This document shows, piece by piece, positions 36,566 through 50,700 of a DNA stretch of 64,000 bases. This DNA is from Rhyzopertha dominica. Taxonomy: Eukaryota; Arthropoda; Insecta; Coleoptera; Bostrichidae. The DNA lies in NCBI GenBank assembly GCA_025024175.1, contig QCXZ01000003.1, positions 18,992,392 through 19,056,391 of the forward strand, given 5' to 3'. The position numbers and the translations under genes were made by a program. The notes under the pieces are model-generated. The model saw only the letters and a list, made by a program, of their open reading frames with translations. It did not search any database and was not told the DNA's origin. Position 1 is the first letter of the stretch. Each line of letters starts with the position of its first letter.

Positions 36566-36870
36566 TATAATGTTAGCCAAGCGATTTTTAGCGGGTTTGT
36601 ATAACTTCTTTATTCTTGAAATAACCCGGTGTTTATTTTTTATGGTTTGATAACAGTTTTTTTGCGAAAAAACGTGTTGTTAGGTAAAATACAAAAAAAG
36701 TTATCCGGGCAGGTATGCAGGTGACAAAGCTGGTTTTTATTAATTTGATAGATAATTCTGCAAAATTGTAAAGTGTAAAGTTAATGGTATGATCCTTAAA
36801 ACCTGTTGTGCCTATATCTGAGTTTATCCTTGTAATGTTCTTTAATAATATTTTTAATATCTGTCATATA
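36566..36870. other. Sequence between the Tc1 element and MITE C
   Basis: About 300 AT-rich bases that were joined to 34904-34984 before the Tc1 insertion. They may be body sequence of the element carrying the 34862 ribozyme, but no coding block can be read. Confidence 0.35.
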
Positions 36871-37639
36871 CAGGGTCCGCCGCCACCTATAACTTCCCGG
36901 GCTCGTATTTTCTTTGTTTTTTTTAGGTACAATCTTAAGTAATATGTCAAATTGTAGGTCTTTTTGAACTCCTTAAAAATAGTATAGTGAGGGTCCAAAT
37001 TTTTTTTGCAGATTGTGATACTTTGCAAATAAAGTTAATTTTTGTAAGTATTTTTAACCTTACCCCGTATAATAAATATCGCTTCATAGTTGGATGCCGA
37101 TTTTTGTCTTCTTCAATTTCTGTCATTACCATGTATGCATAATTTTTACTCCTTCTTAGTGTAAAACAAGAAAAACTAGTCATCGCCATGTTCTGTTATA
37201 GGGCCGTTCATAATTTTTTAAGTGTTAGTTTAGTAGCTTATTATTGTACAAATTTGTACCTTTTAAATAAATCAAGTACAAAGTTCGTTCTTTTGTTTTT
37301 TTTTGAACAACCCTATTTAAAGAACATGGCGGCGACTAGTTTTTCTTGTTTTTCACTAAGAATGAGTAAAAATTACGCATAAATGGTAATGACACAAATT
37401 GAAGAAGATAAAAGTCGGCATTCAACTGTGAAACAATATTTATTATACGAGTTAAGGTTAAAAAATATTTACAAAAAATAACTTTAAATACAAAATATGA
37501 TAATCTGCAATTTTTTTGAACANTCACCAAGCTATTTTTAAAGAGTTTAAAAAGACATACAATTTGACATATAACTTAAGGTTGTATGTAAAAAAATAAA
37601 GAAATTACGAGCCTGGGGAGTTTTAGGTGGCGGACCCTG
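36871..37639. mobile_element. MITE family member C (complete, CAGGGTCCGCC ends)
   Basis: The 769-base element starts CAGGGTCCGCCGCC and ends GGCGGACCCTG. The arms are inverted over more than 200 bases each. It is flanked by ATATA on the left and TATAT on the right. It shares its interior with copies A (28263) and B (32191), and is shorter than B because part of the centre is missing. Non-coding. Confidence 0.8.
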
Positions 37640-38769
37640 TATATAAACAAAATCACATCGCGTGAATTCTAGTTTGTAATATTACTTTTGGTTACCGCAG
37701 TTTTTTTAATTTTTGCAAGTATACAGCATTCTTTGTATTTCAGGTTCATAGTGTGTTTAAATGTTCCATCTACAATTTTTCCTTGTTAATTCTTTTTTAA
37801 TTTTTTATGAAATATTTGCCTAATGTGTAATAATTAATTTGATCATCCTTTTGACTGTGACAATTTTCTATTAATTTTAAAGTCGGTTTTTTCTTCTGTA
37901 CCACCATGAATAAGGGCAGAAAATTAAGAATTCTATCCAACGTGAGTTAGATTCTCGTTCAAATACAGAATGTATTGTCAACATATTTAGTCCAGAAAAC
38001 GACATTCTTTATAATTTGGTTTTTTAATTTATTTCAAAAAGTGATACGAAAATTGAAGACAAAGAAAACGCATTGGCAGTCCTTTTTGTTGTAAAATAAC
38101 TTTGATTAAAGCACCCTGATTAAGAGGGGAGCAGTAGAGCTGGCAGTGCCAACCCAATCAAATCTTATAATGAATAGTTTTATTTTAATATTTTTTTTCT
38201 CTGCACATTAGGAATGAATTATTTATGTTATTTTTGAAAAATATTGAAATTTCATTTAGGAATACAGAAGTGAGACGTTTTTTGGTATTGACAATTGCTT
38301 TACTAGGTACGTTCGCGAAATTTACGCTTCTAACGCTTAGCATTGAATTAATGATAGATGATAGAATAATGATGCCAGAATAGGTAGATGAAAGAATCAC
38401 GATATAAATCTTTTACATTCTTATCAGAGTTCTTTAAAGAATTTGATTGGTGATTACCTATATCTCAATTTGCCATCAACATTTTTTCTCCAGATTACAT
38501 AGTATATGCTTAAAGTAGTAGGTTATTCTTTTCGAAAGTACTTTAAAATTGCCATTTTTGACTAATAGTTTATATGGACATTGTTACTGCCTTATTGATT
38601 CTTGTCTGTTAATTAGTTGGTACAAGATATAATGCACGGAAACGGGTAATCGGGTAATTAAGAGAACATTCTTGTATTATGGCCTAATATGACTACTTCC
38701 TATATGTAACTGTTTGAATTGCAGTAGGTTTACACAGCACATTTGTTTCTGTTATTAAGTTGTTATTAT
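37640..38769. other. No gene or element recognised
   Basis: AT-rich DNA with short unsupported ORFs only. Confidence 0.4.
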
Positions 38770-39590
38770 ATACAGAGTGAGTCGGGAGGAACGGACCAAA
38801 CACCTGTTGTGTATTATACACACAAAAATAATGTTAAAAAAGCTCATATGTTCTTATAATAAATATCTAAAAATGCAGCCATTAATTTCTACTTCATCTG
38901 CGAAGACCGCGCGTTATTTGCCTTAGTTTAATTGCCTGCATACTATACTAGTACGTTGAATTAGTTCATCCCGAGTATTCACGTTAATCTTGTACAATTA
39001 ATTTTTAAACTAGCCCATAAGCAATAATCTAGTGGCGTGTTGTCTGGAGAANTCGCAAGTCCATTATTAGGACAACCGTGGCCGATCTCATGCCATGGAA
39101 ACCTTTCGTCAAAATGTTGCTTGACCCGACGAAGCAAATGTGCAGAAACTCCATCATGTTGATAGTACATTTACCTTCTGATGTTTATTTCAACATCCTC
39201 TAGAATTTCTTGTACTTAGTTTCGTAAAAAAAATTAATAATGATTTGTGGTGAGGTGATTCTCCAAAACAAAGGGGCCAGTTCAATAACTATCTAGCATT
39301 CCACTCCATTCTACACATTTAGGTACCGGTACAACACGATGATTATTATTTATCCATCGCCCAAATTCCATATCACTAGCATAATCTTATGGTTGTAGGT
39401 GCTGTACTCTCTGTAAATGGTATGGATATAAGCCCTGCTCGTGGCGTGTGTTTATTATTCCTTTTTGTGGAATGCCCAAATGAGTTTTAATTTTTCGTGG
39501 GTTGGACGTTGCATCTTCTATTTGAAAAATATTTTCAACTTCTTTTAAAGTTTGTCCAGTACTACGATCACATTGACGGAAGTTATTTAA
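38770..39590 (-). pseudogene. Decayed DDE transposase (IS630/Tc1-mariner superfamily)
   Basis: Minus-strand remnants in order: NFRQCDRSTGQTLKEVENIF, PRKIKTHLGIP, LYPYHLQRVQHLQP, GPFVLENHL, EILEDVEINIRR, MYYQHDGVSAHLLRRVKQHF (catalytic Asp block, near 39170-39110), SPDNTPLDYCLWASLK (third acidic block). Stops and frameshifts are frequent. The sequence near 38775 (GAGTGAGTCGGGAGGAAC) looks like the element's end. Same family as 24010 and, more distantly, 54820. Confidence 0.75.
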
Positions 39591-42339
39591 TTACAAGAAT
39601 TAAATTAATGTAATTCAAATACTTAGTAATAAGTAATTGTAATGCATTACTTTTTAGAAAATGTAATGAAAAATTGTAATAAATAACTCTTTTAAATCAT
39701 TGTAACGAAATTTCAATTACAATTACTTTTTATCTCATAACAGATTTTTTGACAGTTTGCTAAATTTATGGAATTTACTCATGTGAAGCCGCCTGCGATC
39801 TTTTTTAGGTAAATCTCATAAAGATAAAGATCTCAAAACTTAACACAGTGGGGGTTAAATATTTATGACTTGGAGTAACACCAATTCTCCATCAAGTAAA
39901 CAAGAGCTGTTCCGCGTTTTCGAATTTTGTATAACGCACAATTTGAAGAGCCATTTAGGGCGCGTCTCATTAATTAGGTTAAAGTGATAAAAATAAAATT
40001 GAAAAAAACACCATTAAATCGATATTTCGGTAACAGTGAATACCTCGTACTTTGGGAGTAAAATGTAAAAAAGAAAAAATTATAGCGTAATAATTAAAAG
40101 TTGTTTACAATACTTGAATTGATTAATTGACTACTGAAATTAAAACGGCATAAAGCAACAATTTATCATGTATATCAATTAAATTTATCTTTGTTTAACG
40201 AGCACGCTCAACAACTACATATTTCTGCGATTGTAGAAAAAACAATCTCTCACTAGAAGAACTTCATCAGCAATAAACTTAATATTTAGATTTTGGAAGT
40301 TATGATGTCTTTTGTTTATAATCCATGTCACGCAAGCTTAGTTACGTTGCGAACCCATTTGGAACCTTTTACTGAATTTGAAAAAATACTCATTTTAATA
40401 ATATATTTTGCCCTAAGAGTTTAAAATTAATAATAAAAATTCCACTAACGTGTTCGAAAATAACAGATAAAAAAGTTTGCATTAATTCTATTTAATTATG
40501 CACCAGATATAGTGTAATAAATTATTAAAAAATATTTACTTAAATAAAATTATAGTTTATGTACCAAAAACTGCAAGGCTATATGTATCTGCAGATTGGG
40601 TAAGGGTATTTTTTATAAACAATAGAGAATCAGATCATGCATGTTATTTACAATGATAAAATTTAATATTTTTGCTGCAATGTAAGAAAATGACTTTTGA
40701 AAAAGAGACGTTTTATGTGGTGGAATTGTCAGCATATATTTACTTCTAATATGAATATTATGTACCTCGAAANGAAATGTGAACTTATTTAAAAGATATT
40801 TAGGTGAGTGTAATTTAAATTTAGAAATTTTGAAACAGCTTAGGCACATCCTATTTATAAAACCTTTTGCCCAAAAAGTAATGTAACTGTGTTACAATTT
40901 AACGTTAAACAATTGAAAATTTCATTTGTTTATTGCTCGCGTTAAATTTCTGAAAAATTAAGCTTTTCACTGAGCGAAAAACCATTGTATTTTCAGTGTC
41001 TCACTTTTCCTAGTTTATATAACGTGAATCAAGGAGGGGCATCAAAAATAGAATTTTCTCTTTCTCTAACTAACAAGAACAAATTATAAAATAATATAAA
41101 ACTTGGTTTCTTTAAGCTATGTAATAACTATTGCAAAGCTATTTATTTATTTATTCGCTCTACTAAGTTTTATTTTATCTATATCGAACCATTCAATTTT
41201 AACGAATTCTGTAAATACAACATGATTTGGTTTAATAATTTGATTGTATTAGTAGAAATAAGACCTACAGCTTATGCAATAGTTGGGACTAAACAACATC
41301 AATGTAAGTTAAATTCGCGTAAGTTGTAGATCAGAAGAAAATAGTAGGTGTATTTAAATTTTGCACAATGTAACAAATTATAATACTGCACTAATTCAAA
41401 AGCATAAATCGAAGTTGTTTTGATAAAGAGAGCCTCGTAAAATCCCTTAGAAAAAAACCTTAGACTTGCAAGTGTACTTAAATTCATGGTATAATTTTGG
41501 CATATAAGTTTAATTTATTATGATAAATTAGCATTTTAACAGAGTATTAACGAGATCTGCAGAGTTCTATACATATTGTTTTATTCGCGGCATTTTAAAC
41601 TTGTTTAAAAAGCAGTAGCTGATAGTTAATAGTAAGATACAATGCCATTCAAATCAGGGGCGGAAAGTACGTGGGTGCATCGGGACCAATGCACCCATAG
41701 AAGTCCCACTTTTAAAATAAACACACAGGCACTTCAAGTTCTATTCTATAACATGATCTGAAAAACGATTACAAACGGGAAATGGGTCTATCACATTTTT
41801 TCTGTTTTGATGCAACCTCTGCTATACTATGGACTACTGCAATGAAGTAAGCAAAGTATTTCGTCAAAATTTCTGCTACTACCCCAAAATTCGAATTTGA
41901 AGGTTTTATACCGAGTCTGAGTGGTAAGTGGAAGTAGTGGGGATTTACATTATGCGTCTTCAGGCTGCGGCAAGTTCTCGGAGAACACTCCAAAGGCTTG
42001 TGTTTTATTGCGGTGTAAAACTAATCCTNTTGTTCTCTTTCTATAACTNGTGCATTATGCCACTACACACGTTGGCATCGTACAAATGTAACAAANGCAC
42101 TATTTGCTAACAGAAATGCGACTCAAAACTGTATAAGAACTAGGGTGACCAATACCAGAGTATATGGGTAGGGGCAACGGGGGTAAAAAAGCGGGATTTT
42201 CTGCGAAAAAGGGGGACAAAGTTGAGGCGGGCAGATTTTGAGAAGGAACGAATTATGAAATGTTATGATGGAACGGTAAATAAAATCAAAGATGCGATTG
42301 AATGTAAATATTGCGGATTATAGGCACAAGTCATTTGTT
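39591..42339. other. AT-rich DNA with unresolved repeat fragments
   Basis: No gene is seen. A patch at 41655-41720 (CAGGGGCGGAAAGTACGTGG, GCACCC repeats) and one at 42140-42225 (GGGTGACCA, then GGGGTAAAAAAGCGGGA) look like transposon termini but could not be paired with other ends. The minus-strand open stretch 41769-41993 has no family likeness. Confidence 0.4.
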
Positions 42340-43837
42340 TACGTCTTTTTGTGCGTACATTACCATTTTGTGCGTATTAACAAAAGAACGAGATAACCAC
42401 GCCATACAAGAGGGTTCAAACGCGGACAGTTGGCAACTTGACAGAAACCCAACAGTTAATAATAATATTCGCCACCAGACATATGTCAGTTTTGCAGTTT
42501 GCGCCCAAGGTGACGTCATGCGCAGTAGATCCATAAAATATGTCACCTACTTGTCACCCCTCACCATATTCTCGGCCCGATGCATACGTAATTTAGTTTT
42601 TATTTGCTGTTGAGTTGTTATTTATTTCAGTTGACAATATAAATAAACATAATATATTTTTCGTGTTTGATTAACATTGTTAATTTTTAATCGGGTTAAA
42701 TGCAGCAGGTGGAAAATTATTTTTGGCACCAATTGAATATTTTAAAACTTACCGCTTCTGGTTCAAATGCAACGCGACAAAAAGTACAGGACGTAGAAAG
42801 TGCTGTTGTGTTACATTCTGTTTTTAATTATATCCATTTTGTTAAAATGAGAACTAAAAAAAGTTATCACTTTTTGTATTTTAACCTGGACATAATTTAG
42901 GTTAATTTTCTGCAGAAGAACTGATACAGGTTTTACCAGAAGGTTTCTCGTTCCTATTGATAATCAACGAATTATATTTTGTTATATTAAATTATGTTGT
43001 AAATGACGTGGGAAAGGTAAAAAGCAGTAGTCATGGCACAAAAGTCTGCTGAAATGGAAAGAATACTATCCATTGCAAATGAGGTACTCATGCGTATAAA
43101 GATTTGTGATGGGTAGCCACCGTCGCCTAGTTCATTGCCTTTCTGCTTAAATAAGCCAATTAATTACTAGAAAATGTTAGCGGTAGCGAGTCAACTTGAC
43201 GAGGGCTTCTGAATGTTAACGAAAGTTTGAAGTTAGGTAACGTGGTCTTTAATAATTAGGATCTAATACGTAAGTACCTACTGCCGTAAGTCACATGGTG
43301 AAATGTACGTTTCAGATTCAAATGTAAGACCTACGCAATTAATTTGACATTAAAACCGGATGAATTAAGTCTCCAATAAAAGAAACTGATTTGAGTCGGC
43401 AATTTAAACAGTAGCCTAAACTGGAAATACGTCAGGAGCCTACACGCTTTAATTTAAAAGTTTAACGTTGCAAGAAGGAAATTGCTTAAACAATTAGTGC
43501 AACGGATATGCCAAATCTCAATATGGTAGATCACAAATGTAGATTTTTATCACACGTAAAGGTTATTTTGTTGTCGCTGTTGTAAGTGCTTTTAACATAA
43601 TTTTGTGAAATAGATAATATGTTATACCTAGTCGAAGTCCAACGGATATTTCGATAAATTGTAATGTATGATGATGGTATACTTTCCTAGATATTCTACG
43701 CAATTCATGACCACTTTAGGAAATGCATATTATTCAGGTAAAACATAAGAATAATTGAAGAAGTTTACCTTTTATGTACAAAACAAAATGTTTTATTATT
43801 AGCATGAAAATTTATAAATCTTCCAGCGAATGGAAGA
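42340..43837. other. Non-coding DNA with a CRE-like site
   Basis: No gene is supported. A full CRE palindrome TGACGTCA occurs at about 42511-42518 within a less AT-rich block (42410-42600), the only promoter-like hint here. No downstream exon was recognised. Confidence 0.35.
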
Positions 43838-44230
43838 GTGACTGTCTTGATGAGATCACAGACAAATATGATTAATAACAATGTTGATATTTTACATATT
43901 GAGCAAAAAGGCCAGTTATTAAATTCATTAGAAATTTTAGAAATAATAAGATCCGAAAAATGTTCTGACGAAATAACACTAAATTCTCAAGTAAATTTTG
44001 AACCTACATCACTGATTAAGTCTTTTTTAAAAAAGTTTAGCGTTCAGGTGGCAATGATATTTATGTCAAATTAGTATCGTCAGAATGACAATAGTTTATT
44101 GTAAGCTAAATTGATTGTAAAATTTAAATGTATGTAGATTTATGCTTCTTCTTGTAGCTGATGGTCCGAGGATGAGGTTTCATTAATTACCTCGAAACTG
44201 TTTACCTTATAAAATAAAGGAATTTGCAGA
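43838..44230 (+). pseudogene. Probable PLE 3' fragment (GIY-YIG C-terminal part)
   Basis: The open stretch 43838-44074 reads NNNVDILHIEQKGQLLNSLE, then ILEIIRSEKCSDEITLN. It has the same layout as the C-terminal part of the PLE proteins at 60394 and 61074 (LHLC, then KLNYSEILEIYK). After the stop, 44157-44215 holds CTGATGG and a GAGGT/ACCTC stem followed by GAAAC, possibly a ruined hammerhead. The copy is truncated at the 5' end. Confidence 0.5.
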
Positions 44231-45000
44231 AACGGCATTATTGTACTTATAAATAAATGTGATCAGGTATTATTGTCAAAGATGGAATGAGCATTAGCAA
44301 ATCATCATTAAATCTTTTAGCGTCCTACTTATTTGTGAAAACACATTTTGCTTATTATAGTAGTCTCTACTCAAATAAAATATTCCAACATAAGGAGTGC
44401 CTTAAAGCTCAAATTTGGGTCAGGTATTGTTTCTGTCCTTTTTGTAACCGACTTACCAACTGTTATAAATATCCTTCCAGTCCTTGGAGATGACGTTAGA
44501 TTATCTTTGCATGTTTGGTTGTTTACAGAAACAGATTGATAATGTATGCGAACGGTGGTGTGTTTTTTTAAATATCTATATTTTAATACAGCAGCGACTA
44601 AGAAATGTGATGTTTCATAACAAATGCTCTTTTGTGTCGAAGAATTGTATATTGATATTGCTCTTATACTATTTATTACATAATGTCATTAATTGGTCTA
44701 TATAAATTGCTTTTTAGAATTAGTTTCTGTATTCTTTGTATATCTAACCGACATACTCTATAGGTACTTTATTGTACTGTAGGTTGATCATTATTTTTTG
44801 ACTTTCTAAAAACCAATCAAAAATTCAATTGCGATCTATTTTGTCATTTTTTGAACGTATCGAAACACAATTATAGTGGGAATTTTCACAAGAGCACATT
44901 CTTGCCGGAATAATTTAAGTTAGGTTTTGCTTGGCAACAAAAATTGTTGCTTGACGTCTGTCATCAAACTTTACTTAAAAACCGCTGAAAATTGAATCAA
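44231..45000. other. No gene or element recognised
   Basis: AT-rich DNA with overlapping short ORFs (44287-44705) without family likeness. Confidence 0.4.
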
Positions 45001-45627
45001 TACTTCCACATCCAATTGTCAAAATGACATTTACGTTTTTATTTCTTATACTATACGATGCGTAATCACGTTTTGAGCATTTTTTTCACTCTACACATTT
45101 TTTTAACAAATGGTCCCCGTGATATTAGCTAAAATACATAAATTTTTAAAATCGTTTTTTCCAAATAACTCGAAAATTATTAACTTGACAAAAAATTCAA
45201 GAGTGCTTTTCGATCAGAAATTTGATTTTCTATATAATACTAAAATTTAAAAAAAAACCTTGGAAACGGTTTTTTGGAAATATTTCGAAAATGTCAAAAT
45301 TTTGGGGAAAAAAATTTTTAACACTGTGAGAAATTTTATTTCCTAGCTGATGGTATTTTCATTTTTTGAATACATTAAATATTTTCGGAGATATTTAGGA
45401 AATACCGTTTTTTTTAAGTTACGCTTTCTTGCTAATATCTTCTAAACAGTTAGCTGCACCGAAAATTTATCGGAACGAATAATACTCGCAATTATACTTC
45501 TAATCACATACTAAAACGAAAAAAAGATTAAGAAATAAACATTTGCTAAAAAAGGGTAGTTACCCCCTGAGCAAATAAAAAATTTTTTGTGATACACTTC
45601 TTTCCATCCGTTGGATGTGGAAGTAAA
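45001..45627. mobile_element. MITE with TACTTCCACATCCAA ends
   Basis: ACTTCCACATCCAA at 45002-45015 is inverted at 45612-45625 (TTGGATGTGGAAGT). The interior is AT-rich with many A/T runs and no ORF. The right half (TATCTTCTAAAC, GCACCGAAAA, then GATGTGGAAGTAA) recurs at 57049-57236. Confidence 0.6.
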
Positions 45628-46107
45628 TGAGATTAAATACGTCTTCACTAGATGAAATCGATAAGAAGATCAATGAAAATATATGTAAAAACACTAAGGT
45701 GAATAAAGTTATAATATTGAAACCGTGTTTCTGCTTGTTACGTCAAAGAATAATCCTTCGAATAGTGTAGTCGAATTTCTGTCAAATCATTCTCAATTTA
45801 TTCTCACTCTCTTGTGATATTATTGCCGAAAATTAATTATTGTGCTCTTTGGTATTTTGTAAAAGTGCTAATATGTAATTGTTCCTAACTAATAAAATGA
45901 ATTTTCGTAAAAGGTAAATAATGAAGATACCGCAACGATTGTATAGGGGTGCTATGCATCTTATTCAAGAGCGTTGTTATTTCAGTCAGCACAAAATCTG
46001 AATATTATGAAAGGAACTGCTCACAATATCTTTTTTTAGGTCTTTTTATGTATATCGGCAAGATCAGGGATTAAATAATTCTGCCCTGGACAGGTCACAA
46101 AACTGCG
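45628..46107. other. No gene or element recognised
   Basis: AT-rich spacer between two foldback elements. Confidence 0.35.
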
Positions 46108-47735
46108 ACTACGACGGCTCTGAAGGGCCACCCGATAAAATTTAAAAAAATTGATGTTTCAAAATTAAAAGTTGAAATCTCAACTTTTTAAATTATAATA
46201 AAAATATGGCATCACAATTTTTATCAGATTTTGCATATGACATTACCTGAAGCAAAAGAATAAGATATGAAAAAAAGCAACATTTATACATACTTTTAAT
46301 TACCGTCTCCTGGTTATTATGCAAATCAGAAAAAGAGCTGTGGAAGCTTAACAATAATAGTGGCATTTCATATTTCTTATTATTATTATTATCAGATGAA
46401 GTGCCGCCCGGGCCGGCAATATAATAAATGAGTTGAATTTAACTGCTCCAAAGGATGTCCTCTACTAGTGCAAAACTGTTTTAATACTCTAAAAAAGGAT
46501 TAGTAGATATCATTAATAGCTTTTTTTTTTAATTACGACATCTTGTATTTTCGAAATATATTGGAGCATTTATTTATTTTATTATTATGGAAGAAGTCCT
46601 CATTTTTATTTTATAATAATCAAACACCCCGTATATTAAGTCACAAAAAATGATTTTCGTCAACATTTATTGCCTTCTTTTTTATACATGTTAAATACAA
46701 TTGAGTGGTTAAACATGCATATCTAAACATTGTTGAGTTTAACAAATCTATTAATATTCACTTCTAAGCCTAACATACAAGTTCACCATGTCGAATGAGT
46801 TGTTTGATTTTCTTCGTGTTTTCTCTCCCATAATCATATTGCATAAATGGTAAACGTCTTCACCACACAGATGTTCCAGAAATGTATAGTAGGTAGTCCC
46901 TACAAACCTCCAGGGTTAAAGCATTAAATTAGCAAAATTTACAATACACAGTTATATTAGCAAGCGTTCATATTTTTTAAATCTTTGGAATTGAATGACC
47001 CCCACCTAGAACTATATTTTGCAAATGTTCAGAAATGTAATGTAATGAAAGCTTGTCTTGACGTTGATGTCCTGTACAGGAATTTATTTTATCTAATTAC
47101 AAATACCTTCTTAAACTTCGAGTTCTACAAATAAATTATCCAAAATTGTACAATATGCTTTTCCAGTTGTGACCACCACGATTCGAGAAAAACGCTAGAG
47201 AATTTCATTTTCTCCAAGAAACATTGCATGCTTTCTACATGATCATTTTCAGTTCCAAATTCTGGGCATATAGTCCTGGGACAGCATTTAGGTAATGAGA
47301 GAATTTCATAATAATATGAAGCTACAACCTACGCGTTACTATTTATTAATCCAGCTGTTAACCAAATTAGGTGTATGAATCTGGAAAACCCATACAAGGT
47401 GTCGAAAATAAAAAAAAAATTAAATTTAACTCATTTATTCTATTGCCGTCGCGGGCAGCATCTTCTCTGATGATAATAAGAAATGTAATGCCACGATTGT
47501 TTATAAGCATTCACAGCTCCTTTTCTGATATGCATGATAACCAGGAGCAGATATTTAAAAGTAGGCACAAATATTGCCGATTGTTATATTTTATATCGCC
47601 TTCGAATCTTGAAATCCTAAGTTTTAAAAAGTTTTCATTTTGAAGTTTCAAGTTTTAATCTTGAAATTTCAACTTTAAAAGTTCAATTTTTTTAAAATTT
47701 TGCGGGTCCTCCATCGCCGTGTTACAAAACTGAAA
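46108..47735. mobile_element. Foldback element with about 330-base inverted arms
   Basis: The left arm 46108-46442 is inverted, with roughly 20-25 % divergence, at 47417-47735. Matching landmarks are CAAAACTG at both tips, AAAATTTAAAAAAATTGA, CTCCTGGTTATTATGCAAAT against CTCCTGGTTATCATGCATAT, and GCCGGCAATATAATAAATGA against GACGGCAATAGAATAAATGA. The loop of about 970 bases has no recognisable gene. The short ORF 47371-47643 lies in the right arm and is not a gene. GGCGCACCCTGCA at 47802 may be an outer end. Confidence 0.75.
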
Positions 47736-50700
47736 TGCAAAATGATTGTCTTTTTATTTGAATTTTTTGACGATAAAAATTTCTTGTCCGGGTTTAAGCG
47801 GCGCACCCTGCACATAGAGGTACAATCAGCTTATATATAGACAAGTTTTGCATCACTTTAATTCAATGGACAGTACTCATTCGTTCGGAACGGTAAATAA
47901 TTGGTCTAATTGCAGTACATGTAGAATGTGTAACAACCTGGAATCCAATCCGTTACAGTTAAATTCTCCCATGCTACAATAGTGAAATCTTAGGTGTCAG
48001 AATGCCAGGCAGATTAACTTTCGTTTCAATTTACATTGTTCCTCTCGGAACCATAACAGCTCAATAAATGTCTTGATACTTTCAGCACTCAGTGAGCACT
48101 GTGTCCTGTCAAGTTCTCCGGTCTAAATTGTGGGCAAACAAGCACTGGCTACCTGTTTACTAATTACTTTCTACCGTAAACGTTATGTAAAAGAGTTTTC
48201 TCCGGACGCTTAATTTGATCTAATGAGATTACAAAATTTGTGCTTTCGCCGATTTTCCTTCAATAAGGGTGATTCAAGTGATTATAAGTGATTGCTTCTC
48301 TAATTGCCCATTACAAGAGCACATTAAAAATTTCAAGTCAATACCCTTTCTGCATAGACCCACAGGTTGTTAGCCTTTGCGAGTTTGCTCGATAATATAA
48401 GGATAAGCGTATCGACTNAAAGAAACGTTCAAAAACTCATCAGGAACGATTGGTATACATTATGATAGAAGCCAAAGGGACATTCCTGAAGAGTAAATTC
48501 AGTTGATTACAACTAGGTAGGTATTGACAGAGTATTTCATATAAACATAAATAACGTAAATTGGTTTTAATACGTTTTAGAATGAGATATTTTCTTATTT
48601 TATGTAAATAAACAAAAATATTAGATGTCAATGTGCGAAAACCAAACAGCCTCAAAGCATGACATCCATCGACAGGCCAACGAACGCGAACCACTAAAAC
48701 ACCTAGATCGCTACTAAAACTAATATTTTGCATGTTGCAATTGCACATTATGCACAATTTCTGTACTTTATTGTCTGCATTAGGGTCATAGCCGGACTGA
48801 TAAGATCTAATAGATCGAAACAACTGTCCTCAGATTGTTTTGATGTAGTTAGTACTTTTTTCTGTTACTATAGTAGTAATAAAAATTATATGCACTCGAT
48901 TTTCACATTTTGATTTGAGTTTGATATGATCTAATGGCCTGAGGAAAGGACTAGTATGGTATTATAAGCACATGCAGTTCCCGTGTCATTGCCGGCTGTT
49001 TTGTTTAGTTGAGGTTGCTGCAGGTTGCAAAATGGTTTTGGGATGCTAAGGCTAAGGCCTTAGCAAACCCTTCTTGTAATTTTCTCATTGCTGTATTAAA
49101 ACAATCTTCGAATTCAATTGTACAGAGTATAATAAAGATAAACGCAGAACGCTGAATAACGCAAAGCGAATAGCCAAACCAAACGAATAATTGACAACGG
49201 CGAAATTTGACGCTAAGTATTTCAGTCTGATAATTACGCGTTAAGATAGCTAAAATCGCAACTGAATTATTTATTTCGTTTATATAGCTCAAACTGATTA
49301 GAGATGAAAGTAAGAGTAGATGTAAAGTATATATGAGGGATTTGCTGATGGATGGAAATAGCTGACAGCGTTAATTTTGGAAGGTTGCAAACGCAGTTAG
49401 GTTGTACAATATTATTTTACGCCATTAAAAGTATAATAAATGTTTTTGATATGAGATTGACTTACTCTAAAGATACTCATTTCTGGCATAGTTGAATCAT
49501 TATAATTTTTTTGAAATAAACAAAATGTGAAACATCCATTGTAGAAAAAAGTACTTACATGTCTAATCTTTTACTATAGATGTATTCTTTGGCAAATTGG
49601 TATCATTTTTAAGAATAATTACGCTATTTACGAAATCTTGTTCTAGCAAACAACAGCGATATTAGTTCAAAGTACTTTCATTTAATGTCTATTTTAAAAC
49701 ACCTTCAGACACCTCTAGTAATTAAAATCAAAACCTTAACTTCTGTACAGATTGGCAAATGGATCTGTAACAGCTAAAGAAATACGGACAAAAATCGATA
49801 TTGCAAAGCGTTTGAAAAAAAAATACATATAAAATAAGTAGCGAACAAGAAACGTTAGTGAAATTTGGCGATCTCGAACTAACTGACTAGCTATTCTATG
49901 TTGTGCCTACTTTACTTGTCTGAGTCGATAAAAAGGTTTAATAAAGGTGTTGATTTTGAATTAGCTTCTCCACCAAGTTTAACTACATATACTACATAAA
50001 CAAATAGTGCTAGACATGAAGTAATTTTAATTTAAAAATCGTTTTTTACAATCACAAATAACATTAAACATGATTGTTACTTTTATTTTAGTTTAACAAC
50101 ATTTTTAAATATTAATAGCTAAACATTTTTCCAATGATACTATCGACGTCGGTAAAACAGGTAACACCACGCTAAAAGCGTGTTCTGGTGTGGCGTTGAA
50201 CGAACCTAATTGGTGGAGATCCTCGTACGTTTTGTTGCCATGGTAATTTAGTGACGAAAGTGGCGTTTTATGTTTGTCGATTTTTCTTAAAATGAACAAA
50301 TATACTCGCGGAATGACACTCCATAGCCAAACAAGAGAAGTAATAGGTAAGTAATAATATCATAGTTCATTTGAACAAATAAAACATTCTTAAACTTATA
50401 TGGAACACCCCCACGCCACTGGGTATCAAATCAGCCATGTTTTNTTAAANCTGTGCCCTCTCACCCACGCCCTGCTGTTACAGATCCGTTTGCCACGCTA
50501 TAGATTGTTTTCCCGCGACAAAATACCATATTACAGCGGTTGAAACAATTTTTGGGTCTGGCTTCTGTCGAAACTAGAGCAATTTTTCAGATTTTCAATA
50601 AGAATGATTTTTACATATTTTTTATCATTTTATTTTAAATTACGATTAGAAAATTTTTTTTGCTCAACATCAGAGTATTTTAATTCAATAATTGTGATAA

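Noticed and set aside
47371..47643. 90-codon ORF
   Set aside because: It lies inside the right arm of the foldback element and has no protein likeness.
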